Origin: Alistipes sp. ZOR0009
GTDB taxonomy: Bacteria; Bacteroidota; Bacteroidia; Bacteroidales; ZOR0009
Assembly (NCBI RefSeq): GCF_000798815.1
Contig: NZ_JTLD01000004.1
Coordinates: 124,001-188,000 of the forward strand
Direction of reading: 5' to 3'
Length of the DNA: 64,000 nucleotides
How positions within the stretch are numbered: position 1 is the first letter of the stretch; each line of letters opens with the position of its first letter. A program made the translations under genes and the position numbers. This document shows positions 8,244 through 17,069 of the stretch, piece by piece. The notes beneath the pieces were generated by a model. That model saw nothing but the letters and a program-made list of their open reading frames with translations, searched no databases and was not told the origin of the DNA.

Positions 8244-11006
8244 TTATATAACGATGTTGACAATCTTTCCGGGGACAACAATCACCTTCTTCGGAGCCTT
8301 ACCTTCCAAGAATTTGGCAGCTTGCTCATCGGCAAGAACGGCCTCTTCAATCTGCTTAGGGTTAAGGTTAAGCGGTAAATTCTTCTTAAACCTAAGCTTT
8401 CCGTTAAAAGAAACTGGATACTCAAAGCTGGTTTCCACCAAATACTCCTCGTTATGAACAGGATATTTGGCGTCGTTTATTGTGGTGGCATTACCCAATA
8501 GCGACCAAAGCTCCTCCGTAATATGAGGTGCGAAAGGAGAAAGCAGCACGGTTAGTGGCTCCAATATTTCGCGCTTGTTGCACTTGCTTTCGGTTAGCTC
8601 GTTTACGCAAACCATAAAGGCCGATACGGAGGTGTTGAACGAGAAGTTCTCGATATCCTCACGAACCTTCTTGATGGTCTTATGCAAAGCTTTTAGCTCG
8701 TCGGCAGTTGCCTTTTCGGCGGTCACCTCGAAGTTCCCCTCGTTGGTGAAGAACAAGCGCCAGAACTTACGCAGGAAACGGTAAACGCCGTCTATTCCCT
8801 TGGTATCCCAAGGCTTCGACTGCTCCAATGGGCCAAGGAACATTTCGTACATACGAAGCGTATCAGCGCCATATCTCTCTACAATATCATCGGGATTTAC
8901 CACGTTGAACATCGACTTTGACATCTTCTCAACGGCCCATCCGCAAACATACTTGCCATCCTCCAGCTCGAACTCGGCGTTGGCAAACTCTGGACGCCAA
9001 TTCTTGAATGCCTCAACATCCAAGATATCGTTGCTTACGATGTTTACGTCAACGTGAATTTCCTGCGTTTGGTAGCTATCTTTTAGTCCTAACGAAACAA
9101 ACTTATTGGTTCCCTGAACACGGTACACAAAGTTCGAGCGACCTTGAATCATCCCCTGGTTAATCAGCTTTTTGAAGGGCTCCTTCTCCACCACGTAGCC
9201 GTGATCGTAAAGGAACTTGTTCCAAAAGCGCGAGTAGATAAGGTGACCGGTTGCGTGCTCGGTTCCGCCAATGTACAGGTCGACATTGCGCCAGTACTCG
9301 TTGGCCTCTTTAGACACCAACGCTTTATCGTTGGTTGGATCCATGTAGCGAAGGTAGTAGGCCGACGACCCAGCAAAGCCCGGCATGGTACTAAGCTCGA
9401 ATGGGTAGCCATCTTCAGTTTGCCAGCTTTTAGCGCGACCAAGCGGTGGCTCGCCAGTTTCGGTTGGTAGGAAGGCATCAACTTCGGGCAACTCCAAAGG
9501 TAGCTTGTCGAGGCTAACAGGATAGGGCATTCCGTCTTTAAAGTAAATTGGGAATGGCTCGCCCCAGTAGCGCTGACGGCTAAAGATGGCATCGCGCAGG
9601 CGATAGTTAATCTGACGTTTTCCGATACCGCGCGACTCTACCTCGTCGATGGCGCGGGTTACGGCCTCCTTCACATCGAGCCCGTTTAGGAAGTCGGAGT
9701 TAACCAGCTTACCTTCCTTGGCGTCGTAGCTTTCGTTGGTGATGTCGCCACCCGAAACCACCTCGATGATGTCGATACCAAAGTGCTTAGCAAAGGCGTA
9801 GTCGCGGCTGTCGTGTGCCGGAACGGCCATAATAGCCCCAGTACCGTAGCCAATAAGCACGTAGTCGCTTAAGTATATTGGAATTTGTTTTCCGTTGAAA
9901 GGATTGATGGCGTAGGCACCCGTAAACTGACCGCTTACGCGCTTTGCCTCCATCATGCGCTCGCGTTCGCTGCGCTTCTTAGTCTCCTCGATATAATTCT
10001 TTACCGCCTCGGCGTACTCTGGAGTAGTTAGCTCGCCTACCATCTCGTGTTCTGGAGCCATTACCATAAAGGTAACGCCAAAAATGGTGTCGGGGCGGGT
10101 GGTAAATATTTCCAGCTTCTTATCAGTTCCTTCCAAGTCGAAGAACATTTGAGCACCCTGCGAACGTCCAATCCAGTTACGTTGGATTTCCTTTAGCGAG
10201 TCGGTCCAATCGATGGTTTCCATCTCGTCGAGCAGGCGCTGCGCATACGCCGAAACGCGTAGCGACCACTGGCGCATCTTACGCTGAACAACGGGGAATC
10301 CCCCACGAACTGAAAGACCATCCTTCACCTCGTCGTTGGCCAGCACGGTTCCGAGCTCGGCGCACCAGTTTACCATGGTATCGGCCAGATAGGCGATACG
10401 GTACTGCATAAGAATTTCCTGCTGCGCCACCTCGGGCATAGAGGCCCACTCGGCAGCCGAGAATTTGGTCACCTCGCCGCAAGCAGCATCAACCGTAAGG
10501 TTGCCGTTAGCCTTAAACGCCTCTACCAAGTTGGCAATAGGCTCGGCCTTTTGCGACTGGTTGTTGTAGTAGCTCTCAAACATCAGAATGAAAGCCCACT
10601 GTGTCCACTTGTAGTACGACGGATCGCAGGTGCGGTACTCGCGGCTCCAGTCGTACGAGAAGCCGATTTTATCGAGCTGCTCGCGGTATCTTTTAATGTT
10701 GATATCGGTGGTGATGGCCGGATGCTGTCCGGTTTGTATGGCGTACTGCTCGGCAGGAAGCCCAAAGGCGTCGTAGCCCATAGGATGAAGTACGTTGTAG
10801 CCTTCTAAACGTTTGAAACGCGAGTAAATATCCGATGCAATATATCCCAGCGGGTGACCAACGTGCAGCCCTGCCCCGGAAGGGTAAGGAAACATGTCCA
10901 GCACGTAGTACTTAGGCTTCGAAGCATCCACATCAACCTTGTAGGTCTTATTTTCGCGCCAGCGTTGCTGCCACTTCTTCTCTATATCGACAAAATTGTA
11001 CTCCAT
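8244..11006 (-). CDS. leuS: leucyl-tRNA synthetase
   Basis: Class I aminoacyl-tRNA synthetase charging tRNA-Leu. The 920-residue protein has the HIGH-type motif HVGH at 48-51, the CP1 editing domain over about 230-430 (including TTRPDTIFG), and KMSKS at 694-698. An anticodon-binding helical domain and a short C-terminal domain follow. The length is above the E. coli enzyme, in part through insertions at about 150-200 and before KMSKS, which are usual in Bacteroidota. It opens the transcript leuS-yitT-M23. Base composition is higher in G+C than flanking intergenic DNA, as expected for a highly expressed gene. Confidence 0.97.
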   Translation of the reverse strand: MEYNFVDIEKKWQQRWRENKTYKVDVDASKPKYYVLDMFPYPSGAGLHVGHPLGYIASDIYSRFKRLEGYNVLHPMGYDAFGLPAEQYAIQTGQHPAITTDINIKRYREQLDKIGFSYDWSREYRTCDPSYYKWTQWAFILMFESYYNNQSQKAEPIANLVEAFKANGNLTVDAACGEVTKFSAAEWASMPEVAQQEILMQYRIAYLADTMVNWCAELGTVLANDEVKDGLSVRGGFPVVQRKMRQWSLRVSAYAQRLLDEMETIDWTDSLKEIQRNWIGRSQGAQMFFDLEGTDKKLEIFTTRPDTIFGVTFMVMAPEHEMVGELTTPEYAEAVKNYIEETKKRSERERMMEAKRVSGQFTGAYAINPFNGKQIPIYLSDYVLIGYGTGAIMAVPAHDSRDYAFAKHFGIDIIEVVSGGDITNESYDAKEGKLVNSDFLNGLDVKEAVTRAIDEVESRGIGKRQINYRLRDAIFSRQRYWGEPFPIYFKDGMPYPVSLDKLPLELPEVDAFLPTETGEPPLGRAKSWQTEDGYPFELSTMPGFAGSSAYYLRYMDPTNDKALVSKEANEYWRNVDLYIGGTEHATGHLIYSRFWNKFLYDHGYVVEKEPFKKLINQGMIQGRSNFVYRVQGTNKFVSLGLKDSYQTQEIHVDVNIVSNDILDVEAFKNWRPEFANAEFELEDGKYVCGWAVEKMSKSMFNVVNPDDIVERYGADTLRMYEMFLGPLEQSKPWDTKGIDGVYRFLRKFWRLFFTNEGNFEVTAEKATADELKALHKTIKKVREDIENFSFNTSVSAFMVCVNELTESKCNKREILEPLTVLLSPFAPHITEELWSLLGNATTINDAKYPVHNEEYLVETSFEYPVSFNGKLRFKKNLPLNLNPKQIEEAVLADEQAAKFLEGKAPKKVIVVPGKIVNIVI

Positions 11007-11123
11007 AAACTATGTAATTACTCTTTTACAAGGCGAAAGTAGTAAAAAGATGGCAGAATAAAGATCGAACGCCCGTAAAAGCGACAGGTAGAGAGCCCCT
11101 TTTTGGCCGATAATTATTGCCAT

Positions 11124-11156
11124 AAAAAACCCGCACATGCCAGAAGCATGCACGGG
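11124..11156 (-). terminator. intrinsic terminator of the duplicated helical protein gene
   Basis: Arms at 11130-11140 and 11146-11156 pair over 11 bp on the minus-strand RNA, two of the pairs being G-U. A run of six T on the minus strand (A at 11124-11129) follows. It lies 25 nt after the stop of the gene at 11182-11814 and separates it from leuS. Confidence 0.75.
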
Positions 11157-11181
11157 ACCAAATCTAAATTTTACTATATGA

Positions 11182-11814
11182 TCAGAAACCTACAATCTCA
11201 CATTCGTGCTTATCGAGGGCCAGCTTTGCCAGCTGACGGAACTCGGAGTACCAGCGCTGCAGCTCGCCGAAGGCATCGTCGCGCTCGCTGGTAGCAATGT
11301 GCGCCTCTCCGCTCTCCCTTATCTGCTCCTGGTTGGCCTCTACAGCCTGCTCCACCATCTTTTGGGCGGCCTCCAAGTCGGCAGCCTTGATGTTGAACTT
11401 TTCGAAACGTTCTAGGATTACCGGACTCTTTAGCGCGTTGGCGTAAAAGTCTATCCTACGCTGCGCCCAGTTATGGAACGAAGTTTTATCAAGATTCTCG
11501 ACGCCCAGCTGCGCAAGCAGCCCCTTCTCCTTAATGGCCAGCTTAGAAATTTTATAGATTACCTTAAAACGTACATCGGCCACCTCGAAGAGCTGGTTGC
11601 TGCGTGCAGTAGCGTTGCGCTGCTCGCCTACCTCGCGCAGCTGCCGCTGCGTTTTTGCCGAAGCATCCGTCACCAAACGTTTACCCTCGGCCAACGATTG
11701 TTCGTCAAAACCAAAAGTTGTCAACTTTTGAGCAATTACAGGGTTAGCCTCAACGTTGGTAATCGATGTCCCCGCTTGCTGTAGGATTTCGTCCTTTGTC
11801 TTATAACCTGACAT
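11182..11814 (-). CDS. helical protein with internal duplication, unknown function
   Basis: I do not recognise a named family. The 210-residue protein has no signal peptide or membrane segment and looks almost entirely alpha-helical. Residues 24-94 and 130-200 align without a gap (offset 106) with about 19 identities in 71, including NPVI/SPVI, the QxxxRE-GE block and the final KLAI/KLAL. Each half resembles the two halves of the protein encoded at 45163-45858, so the two genes look like distant paralogues. It is a single gene with its own terminator, upstream of leuS. The ATG at 11812-11814 follows a 21-bp tandem repeat tract on the other side. Confidence 0.7.
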   Translation of the reverse strand: MSGYKTKDEILQQAGTSITNVEANPVIAQKLTTFGFDEQSLAEGKRLVTDASAKTQRQLREVGEQRNATARSNQLFEVADVRFKVIYKISKLAIKEKGLLAQLGVENLDKTSFHNWAQRRIDFYANALKSPVILERFEKFNIKAADLEAAQKMVEQAVEANQEQIRESGEAHIATSERDDAFGELQRWYSEFRQLAKLALDKHECEIVGF

Positions 11815-11934
11815 AGCTGCTATCTTTAAAAGTTATTTGGGTGGTCTACCTTCCGGTAAACTTTTACTATATGCTAACCTTAAGCTGACACTCAACCGAG
11901 CACCAGCGCCTCGTTGCGGAGCCGACATTTGGCC

Positions 11935-12186
11935 AGCGCCCAACGTAAAACGACTTCGACCATTCAGAAGGTGGAATCTGCCAGCCAGAAAATGGTGTCT
12001 GCCAACCAACCAATCTTTTCTGCCCGCCAGAAGGAGGCGTCTGCCTGCCAACCTGCTACCTCAGCCCTTCGGGAAATGGTTTCAACCTGCCAACCTGCCA
12101 CCTCTGCCAGCCGGAAAAAGGGTTCCACCTCCCGGCAAGCAACCTCTGCCAGCCTACCTGCTGCCTCTGCCAAGCACCTAAGCTCT
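11935..12186. repeat. tandem array of about twelve 21-bp units
   Basis: Between the helical-protein gene and mscL lie about twelve imperfect 21-bp units starting at 11935 (clear units at 11956, 11977, 11998, 12019, 12040, 12061, 12082, 12103, 12124, 12145 and 12166). Most begin TCTGCC or a close variant. Two unit types roughly alternate: one like TCTGCCAGCCAGAAAATGGTG without its last base, the other containing CCAACCTGC. This gives a 42-bp higher-order period. As 21 is a multiple of three, open frames appear on both strands; on plus the units read as heptads such as SASQKMV, SACQPAT. The rest of the gap (11815-11934 and 12187-12451) shows no gene and is AT-rich before mscL. Confidence 0.8.
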
Positions 12187-12451
12187 TCTTCCTACAGCAC
12201 GGTTGCATCAACCATTTTAACCGCTATTTCAAAAACCACTAAAGCTAATTTATGGCGACATCCTCACAAAGTCAAGATTTTATTACACTTTTTCATCCCA
12301 AAGGCAACATTTTCGTCAAAAAAACTTTCGAATAGCGCAAGCATGCACTCTTATTGGCCTCAAAAAAACATTTTCGCTAAATTGTGGTTAACTTAAAAGC
12401 GGCATAAACCTGCTGAGATAAACCAACGTTGTACCATTAAATTCCATAGAT

Positions 12452-12871
12452 ATGAGCTTTATTAATGAATTTAAAAACTTTATCGCCAAAGGCAACGTGA
12501 TAGATCTTGCCGTAGCGGTAGTAATTGGGGGCGCCTTTGGGCAAATTGTGACATCGGCCGTAAACGACCTGCTGATGCCCATCATCGGCGCAGTTATTGG
12601 CGGAATCGACTTTACATCGTTCAAGATTACGCTTAAGGAGGCCATGGTGGCGGCAGACGGCAGCATTGCCAAACCGGCTGTTACCATGAACATCGGCAAC
12701 TTTATTCAGGTTACGGTAAACTTCCTGCTCATCGCCCTATTCATATTTTTAATGCTTAAGGGGCTTATGAAGCTGAAAAAGCAGAAGGAGGAGGCACCAG
12801 CGGCTCCACCTGCACCTAGCGCAGAAGTTACGCTGCTCACCGAAATTAGAGACTTGCTAAAAGAGAAATAG
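12452..12871 (+). CDS. mscL: large-conductance mechanosensitive channel
   Basis: Forms a homopentameric inner-membrane pore that opens under hypo-osmotic stress. The 139-residue protein has the N-terminal amphipathic segment FINEFKNFIAKGNVIDLAV, TM1 at about 16-42 with the gate-lining stretch IDLAVAVVIGGAFG, a periplasmic loop, and TM2 at about 80-103. A short coiled C-terminal helix is preceded by a Lys/Glu-rich linker and an Ala/Pro-rich spacer (about 112-125). The gene stands alone and ends at a strong bidirectional terminator. Confidence 0.95.
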   Translation: MSFINEFKNFIAKGNVIDLAVAVVIGGAFGQIVTSAVNDLLMPIIGAVIGGIDFTSFKITLKEAMVAADGSIAKPAVTMNIGNFIQVTVNFLLIALFIFLMLKGLMKLKKQKEEAPAAPPAPSAEVTLLTEIRDLLKEK

Positions 12872-12888
12872 CGATTGGTATGATACGC

Positions 12889-12924
12889 AAAAAGGGGGAT
12901 TCGGCATGCCGAATCCCCCTTTTT
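12889..12924. terminator. bidirectional intrinsic terminator
   Basis: Perfect 17-bp arms (12889-12905 and 12908-12924), each with five A or T at its outer end, close around a 2-nt AT centre. It lies 18 nt after the mscL stop and 12 nt before the 3' end of the TonB receptor gene on the opposite strand, so it serves both. Confidence 0.92.
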
Positions 12925-12936
12925 ATTATGTGTAAG

Positions 12937-15324
12937 CTAGAACGGAACAGCTACCCGAAAGGTAACGTTTCGGCCCATGTTGTACACCCCCGATCGGCCG
13001 GTAGCCAAATTTTCGGGTGCATACTTTAGCCGGCTGAGATGGCTTTGGTAGGCCCTATCGGTAAGGTTGTTTACCCCTACCTGCAAGGATGCTCGGGTGA
13101 TTCCCTTTCGAATCAGATCGACACCCAGCACCGCATTAAGCAGCACGTACGATGGCGTGCGGGTTTCGGTGTTAAACGCCGTATAAACGTTATTTTGGGC
13201 AAAGGTACTCTCCACGTCGAACATAAAGAAGCCATTACCCAAACCGCGGGCAACCTTGCGTGCCTCGAACCTGATGGAGGATAGCAGCCTTGGCGCAGGT
13301 GTAAACGGAAGGTACTTCGAGGTGTCTGGCTGATCCTTTAACCGAGCTAGAACGTACGAAAAGCTGTTTTCGAGATGTATCCAATCGAACGGATGCGGGT
13401 GAATATCAAAACGGACCTCGCCCCCTAAAAGGCGCGCATCGCCCGAGGTAAACTTAAATACCGAGGCACCGTCGATTGTAGAGTCCTGCCCCAACCGATT
13501 TTGCAGCTTATGCAGGTAGATAAAGTTGAATACCCTGTTGCTAAAGAGATTTAGCTCGGCCGAGATATGCTCGGTGCTAAGGCCAACGCCCAAATCGGCC
13601 TGCAGGCTATGCTCGGCCTTAAGCGCAGCGTTGCCAGCTTCGTAGCGCAAGGTTCCCTCGTGCACGCCGTTGGAGCCGAGCTCGGCAATGTTAGGAGCCC
13701 GGTATCCTCGCGAGAGGTTTGCCTTGATATAGGCCACCTTTGAGAGCTGATAGGTGGCTCCGACGCTCCCCGAAATGCCGTTGAAGGTGCTCGTAAAGGC
13801 AGAGAAACGCTCGGTGGCCCCAGCAAACGGATGCTCTGAGGTCTCTTCGTTCGCCCCTACAAATAAAGCCTTGGAGTCAATACGGCGGTTATCAAAACGA
13901 ATGCCACCTGTAACATCCAACCTTCCAAAGTTTCGCTTTACAATGGTAAAGATACCGTAATCGAAGAGGTGATACTCGGGAACAAGCACCTCTTCGGCCA
14001 AGTTCTGCGATCGTTGGAACATGCCATTAACGCCAGCGGCAATGTCGAAGCCACCAACTTGGGGTAGCTGGTACTGAAAGTCGTAGTTTACCGTACTGAG
14101 CTTAAAGTAGAGCTCTGGGGTAGACGGTTCCAGAACATTAGCAAACTCCTTTCTCCTATTCTGCTGAAAACCGATAATGCTCTTCAGGTGGCCATCGCCC
14201 AAACGGACAAAGGAGCTTAGCACCGCCTTGTAGTGCCCCACCTTCTGAAAGGGAACGCTCGGATTGTAGCTCTTCGAATCGGAGGAGGATACAATGCGGC
14301 TCTCCTCTGCGCCATTAACATCCACTTTTTTTATGAACTTACCCGTCAAATCGTCCCTATCGCCCTCTACAATTCCTGGTTTTAGGTTGTAGTAGCTAAG
14401 AATTAGGTTGGAATACCCCCAATCTCTCTTTATGCCGAGCGTTGTACTAAAGCTATGTTCCCTAAAACCGGAGTTAAAGACATAGCCATCATACCGATTC
14501 TTGTAGTCGTGGGCCAATCGGCCGCTGGCACGAAAATCCCACACAAAGAATCCCGCGTTACCCGTCACGTTGGCCGATGTTCCAATCAATCCGTTGTTGG
14601 TTTGGTACTCGGAGGTCACACTTCCGCCCATCTTCTTATCGGCAGGCAACGGAGCAGATATCAGGTTAATGACACCAGCCATTGCATCGGAGCCGTAGGC
14701 CAAACTGGCCGGTCCCTTTAGTATTTCTACCCTATCAACACCAAACTGGTCAACCTCAACGCCGTGCTCGTCTCCCCACTGCTGGCCTTCCTGCCGAATG
14801 CCATCATTCACAACCAGCACACGGTTGTAGCCCAAGCCCCGAATAACAGGCTTAGAGATGCCGGCACCCGTTGTTATCTGCGAAATGCCGGGCTGAACCG
14901 ACAGGGCATCTATAATATTGGTAGAGGAGATCTGAGTGAGCATCTTTTGAGATACAACAGCCACTGGAGAGGCCACCCTTTTCTGCTCCGAAGCCTTAGA
15001 CATTCCTGTAACCACCACCTCGTTTATCTCGGTAGCGGCAGGCTCCATTTTAATCAGCACCTCGGAGTTCCGAAATACCTCCACAACGCTTGTCCTATAC
15101 CCTACAAACGAAGATTGAAGCAGCACCTTCGATGCGGGAGTATTCGCGAGATGAAATCTACCCGTAGAATCGGTAGTAGTTCCCATTTTAAAATCAGGTA
15201 GGTAGATGGAAACCCCAACCAGCGGAGCTTGGCTTCTCGTATCTACCACCGCACCCTTAATACCACCCTGCGCCACCGCTCCAACAGCAAGCAGCATGAA
15301 TAGCATAAAAATATATTTTCTCAT
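12937..15324 (-). CDS. TonB-dependent outer-membrane receptor
   Basis: Energy-dependent outer-membrane importer. I start it at ATG 15322-15324, giving about 795 residues with the signal peptide MRKYIFMLFMLLAVGAVAQ; an upstream in-frame ATG at 15354 would put ten residues before it. A carboxypeptidase-like beta-sandwich comes next (about 20-100), then the linker EINEVVVTG and the plug (about 110-225), with VEILKGPASLAYGSDAMAGV. The remainder is a 22-strand barrel ending in a terminal phenylalanine. The plug string GQQWGDEHGVEVD resembles those of metal receptors such as ZnuD, but no substrate can be assigned. The small His-rich protein gene 125 nt upstream may be functionally linked. Confidence 0.92.
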   Translation of the reverse strand: MRKYIFMLFMLLAVGAVAQGGIKGAVVDTRSQAPLVGVSIYLPDFKMGTTTDSTGRFHLANTPASKVLLQSSFVGYRTSVVEVFRNSEVLIKMEPAATEINEVVVTGMSKASEQKRVASPVAVVSQKMLTQISSTNIIDALSVQPGISQITTGAGISKPVIRGLGYNRVLVVNDGIRQEGQQWGDEHGVEVDQFGVDRVEILKGPASLAYGSDAMAGVINLISAPLPADKKMGGSVTSEYQTNNGLIGTSANVTGNAGFFVWDFRASGRLAHDYKNRYDGYVFNSGFREHSFSTTLGIKRDWGYSNLILSYYNLKPGIVEGDRDDLTGKFIKKVDVNGAEESRIVSSSDSKSYNPSVPFQKVGHYKAVLSSFVRLGDGHLKSIIGFQQNRRKEFANVLEPSTPELYFKLSTVNYDFQYQLPQVGGFDIAAGVNGMFQRSQNLAEEVLVPEYHLFDYGIFTIVKRNFGRLDVTGGIRFDNRRIDSKALFVGANEETSEHPFAGATERFSAFTSTFNGISGSVGATYQLSKVAYIKANLSRGYRAPNIAELGSNGVHEGTLRYEAGNAALKAEHSLQADLGVGLSTEHISAELNLFSNRVFNFIYLHKLQNRLGQDSTIDGASVFKFTSGDARLLGGEVRFDIHPHPFDWIHLENSFSYVLARLKDQPDTSKYLPFTPAPRLLSSIRFEARKVARGLGNGFFMFDVESTFAQNNVYTAFNTETRTPSYVLLNAVLGVDLIRKGITRASLQVGVNNLTDRAYQSHLSRLKYAPENLATGRSGVYNMGRNVTFRVAVPF

Positions 15325-15449
15325 TTTAATCTCTTTGATGAATAACAATAGCACATCAGAACAGGGCTATTGAAGCCATATCCTAAATGCACAGGCAATA
15401 GAATGCCAGGAGTAGTGCTAAGCTAGCATACCCAAAGGCCCTTGGATTA

Positions 15450-15770
15450 TCAGCAAGAGTGAGGAGGAGCGCGTAGTGAGTAGTAGAACTGGGTAGCGAC
15501 AAAAGGAATAGAATCGTTTAGGGCAACCCATCGGAATAGGACAGAAAGCGATGGAAGCGCGACTCCGTTTCCATCAACAATAAAGGAAAGGTACTCAAAC
15601 TGGAAAATTTCGCAACTTTCTACCGGTTGGTGAATGTTGGTATTAACCCTGTCGATAGCAACATAGGCAATATCGTGGTGGTGAACCGCCTTTAAAAACA
15701 GCGGATACAGAAAGACAGACAACAATGCCGTCGAAATAGCTATCCGTAGTTTTTGCCTTAGCTGCAACAT
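15450..15770 (-). CDS. small His-rich membrane-anchored protein upstream of TonB receptor
   Basis: A 106-residue protein of unknown function. Residues 8-27 form a signal peptide or membrane anchor, followed at once by AVHHHD and later by a CEIFQF segment at about 53-58 and a terminal SLRAPPHSC. Small proteins with a HHH/HHHD motif and a Cys-containing segment are frequent just upstream of TonB receptors in Bacteroidota, and are suspected to handle metals or haem in the periplasm; that role is inferred here from position and the His cluster only. The family's usual CxxC-like pair is not complete. It is probably co-transcribed with the receptor. Confidence 0.6.
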   Translation of the reverse strand: MLQLRQKLRIAISTALLSVFLYPLFLKAVHHHDIAYVAIDRVNTNIHQPVESCEIFQFEYLSFIVDGNGVALPSLSVLFRWVALNDSIPFVATQFYYSLRAPPHSC

Positions 15771-16102
15771 AACTTCAAAATTACTCGATTAAAGTTTTTT
15801 CGAAGGACAAAGTTCAACAACCCGCCGACAAATAAGCTTTTTTAAACATTTCTCCTTAAAACCGTTTGACAATTTACTTTAATTGCTATTTTAGTCCAGC
15901 TATAATAAATAGCCACGCTTGGAGTACCAACGCAGCAATGAAACAGAAGCCACGTCCACAAGTTAGTAGGATGGTATTGTGAAATACCTGTTGCCTCCTA
16001 AAGGTTATGACCAAAAGCAAAACCAGTAGCCATAAAAGAGCGCATCGCCAACCGACAGAGGATTAAACAGCCAATATTATTCAGCCAAAACATTGAAATT
16101 CT
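15771..16102. other. divergent intergenic region
   Basis: This gap separates the His-rich gene (minus) from the hydrolase gene (plus). A weak plus-strand promoter match, TTTG at 15865-15868, 18 nt, then TATTTTAG at 15887-15894, would give a leader of about 200 nt for the hydrolase. No tRNA, riboswitch or convincing small gene is seen. On the minus strand TAATTTTG (15776-15783) lies only 6 nt from the start of the His-rich gene. Confidence 0.35.
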
Positions 16103-16642
16103 ATGGAATTCAATTCGACAATACTAACACTACCGGGCCATGCAGGATCTGGAGAAACACACTGGCAAACCCTTTGGGAAAAGGAGTTTGGCTTTAAGCG
16201 CATCGAACAAAAAGATTGGATAAACGCAGTTTGCGACGATTGGGTAGAAGCAATAGAAGCAGAAGTTAATAAGCACGATCCGGAGAATGTAATAATAGTC
16301 GCCCATAGTCTTGGCTGTATCGCCCTTGCCTACTGGTGCGAACGCTACTCCCCCTACATAAAAGGCGCCCTTTTGGTTGCTCCCTGCGATACAGAAGCCG
16401 TTACCGCCCCTCTCACCATCGAAGGCTTTGAACCGATTCCTGAAATTGAGATGCCATTTCCCACCATTTTGGTTACGAGCTTAGACGACAACTTCGTTAA
16501 CTACGAAAGGGCGGAAGCTTTTGCCGAGTGCTGGGGAAGCGAACTGGTAAACATCGGAAAAGCAGGGCACATTAACCCCGCTTCGGGATACGGCAAGTGG
16601 CACTGGGGGCTAGAACTCCTAAAAAGATTAGACGAAGAGTAA
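16103..16642 (+). CDS. RBBP9/YdeN-family serine hydrolase
   Basis: A 179-residue alpha/beta hydrolase. The start LTLPGHAGSGETHWQTLWE is typical of this family, as is the nucleophile elbow VAHSLGC with S72 or thereabouts. The acid is the Asp of TSLDDNFV and the histidine that of GKAGHINPASGYGKW, completing the triad. Small hydrolases of this type are cytosolic esterases of unknown natural substrate. The gene is monocistronic, bounded by a long leader and a hairpin 6 nt after its stop. Family identification is firm; substrate is unknown. Confidence 0.9.
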   Translation: MEFNSTILTLPGHAGSGETHWQTLWEKEFGFKRIEQKDWINAVCDDWVEAIEAEVNKHDPENVIIVAHSLGCIALAYWCERYSPYIKGALLVAPCDTEAVTAPLTIEGFEPIPEIEMPFPTILVTSLDDNFVNYERAEAFAECWGSELVNIGKAGHINPASGYGKWHWGLELLKRLDEE

Positions 16643-16648
16643 ACAAAA

Positions 16649-16672
16649 AGAGGGAGCCATACAACTCCCTCT
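16649..16672. terminator. convergent terminator
   Basis: An 8-bp perfect stem (16649-16656 with 16665-16672). The T-rich run is on the minus strand (TTTTTGTTT), so it mainly ends the gene at 16693-17019, and possibly also the hydrolase gene. Confidence 0.7.
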
Positions 16673-16692
16673 AGTATATTTATTACGATAGC

Positions 16693-17019
16693 TTACTGCT
16701 TAATATCCCTTGCTGTAACAAGGAAAAATACCACCTTCCGCGAAATGCGATAACCGAAAAAAGCCCACACCGGAATTAAGAATATCTGCACTATCAGTGG
16801 TAGAATTACGCCTACAAGGAGCAATGCACCATACCAAACGGCAAAACAAAGCCCCAAAATCAAAGCAGACAGCCAGATTGGAATTACCAAAAACTTTCCG
16901 CACTTACATTTTTGTGGAGAAATCCCTGTTATTGTACCAATTGTAGGTTTTACTTCATTCTTACATGATGGACAGACAAAGTTGGCATCCCCTGCAGCCT
17001 TACTATTCTTTTTGGCCAT
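16693..17019 (-). CDS. small zinc-ribbon membrane protein
   Basis: A 108-residue protein of unknown function. The N-terminal part carries two cysteine pairs, CPSC at about 16-19 and CKCG at about 38-41, which together form a zinc-ribbon knuckle. Two hydrophobic helices follow at about 46-65 and 68-92. The C-terminus is basic. The layout recalls many small membrane proteins with a cytosolic zinc ribbon. It is a single gene between GSCFA (upstream, separate) and the hydrolase. Confidence 0.7.
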   Translation of the reverse strand: MAKKNSKAAGDANFVCPSCKNEVKPTIGTITGISPQKCKCGKFLVIPIWLSALILGLCFAVWYGALLLVGVILPLIVQIFLIPVWAFFGYRISRKVVFFLVTARDIKQ

Positions 17020-17069
17020 TTAAACGTTTAAAATTTCTGATGCAAGTATATAAAAAGTAGCACTGAAAA

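Noticed and set aside
9164-9592. 142-residue minus-strand frame inside leuS
   Set aside because: It overlaps leuS fully in another frame; leuS has all family motifs there. Shadow frame in GC-richer coding DNA.
11837-12181. Possible CRISPR-like array at the 21-bp repeats
   Set aside because: Units are contiguous with no spacers and diverge from each other; no cas gene nearby.
11914-12396. 160-residue plus-strand frame across the 21-bp repeat, plus minus-strand frames in the same place
   Set aside because: Opens with TTG and the repeat length is a multiple of three, so all frames stay open without selection; both strands are open. The Ser-Ala heptads do not match any known protein. I keep the repeat but not the gene.
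12388-12699. 103-residue minus-strand frame against mscL
   Set aside because: Antisense to a well-supported mscL gene; hydrophobic composition follows from the complementary membrane codons.
14764-15201. 145-residue plus-strand frame in the TonB receptor
   Set aside because: Antisense shadow of the plug region, no homology signal.
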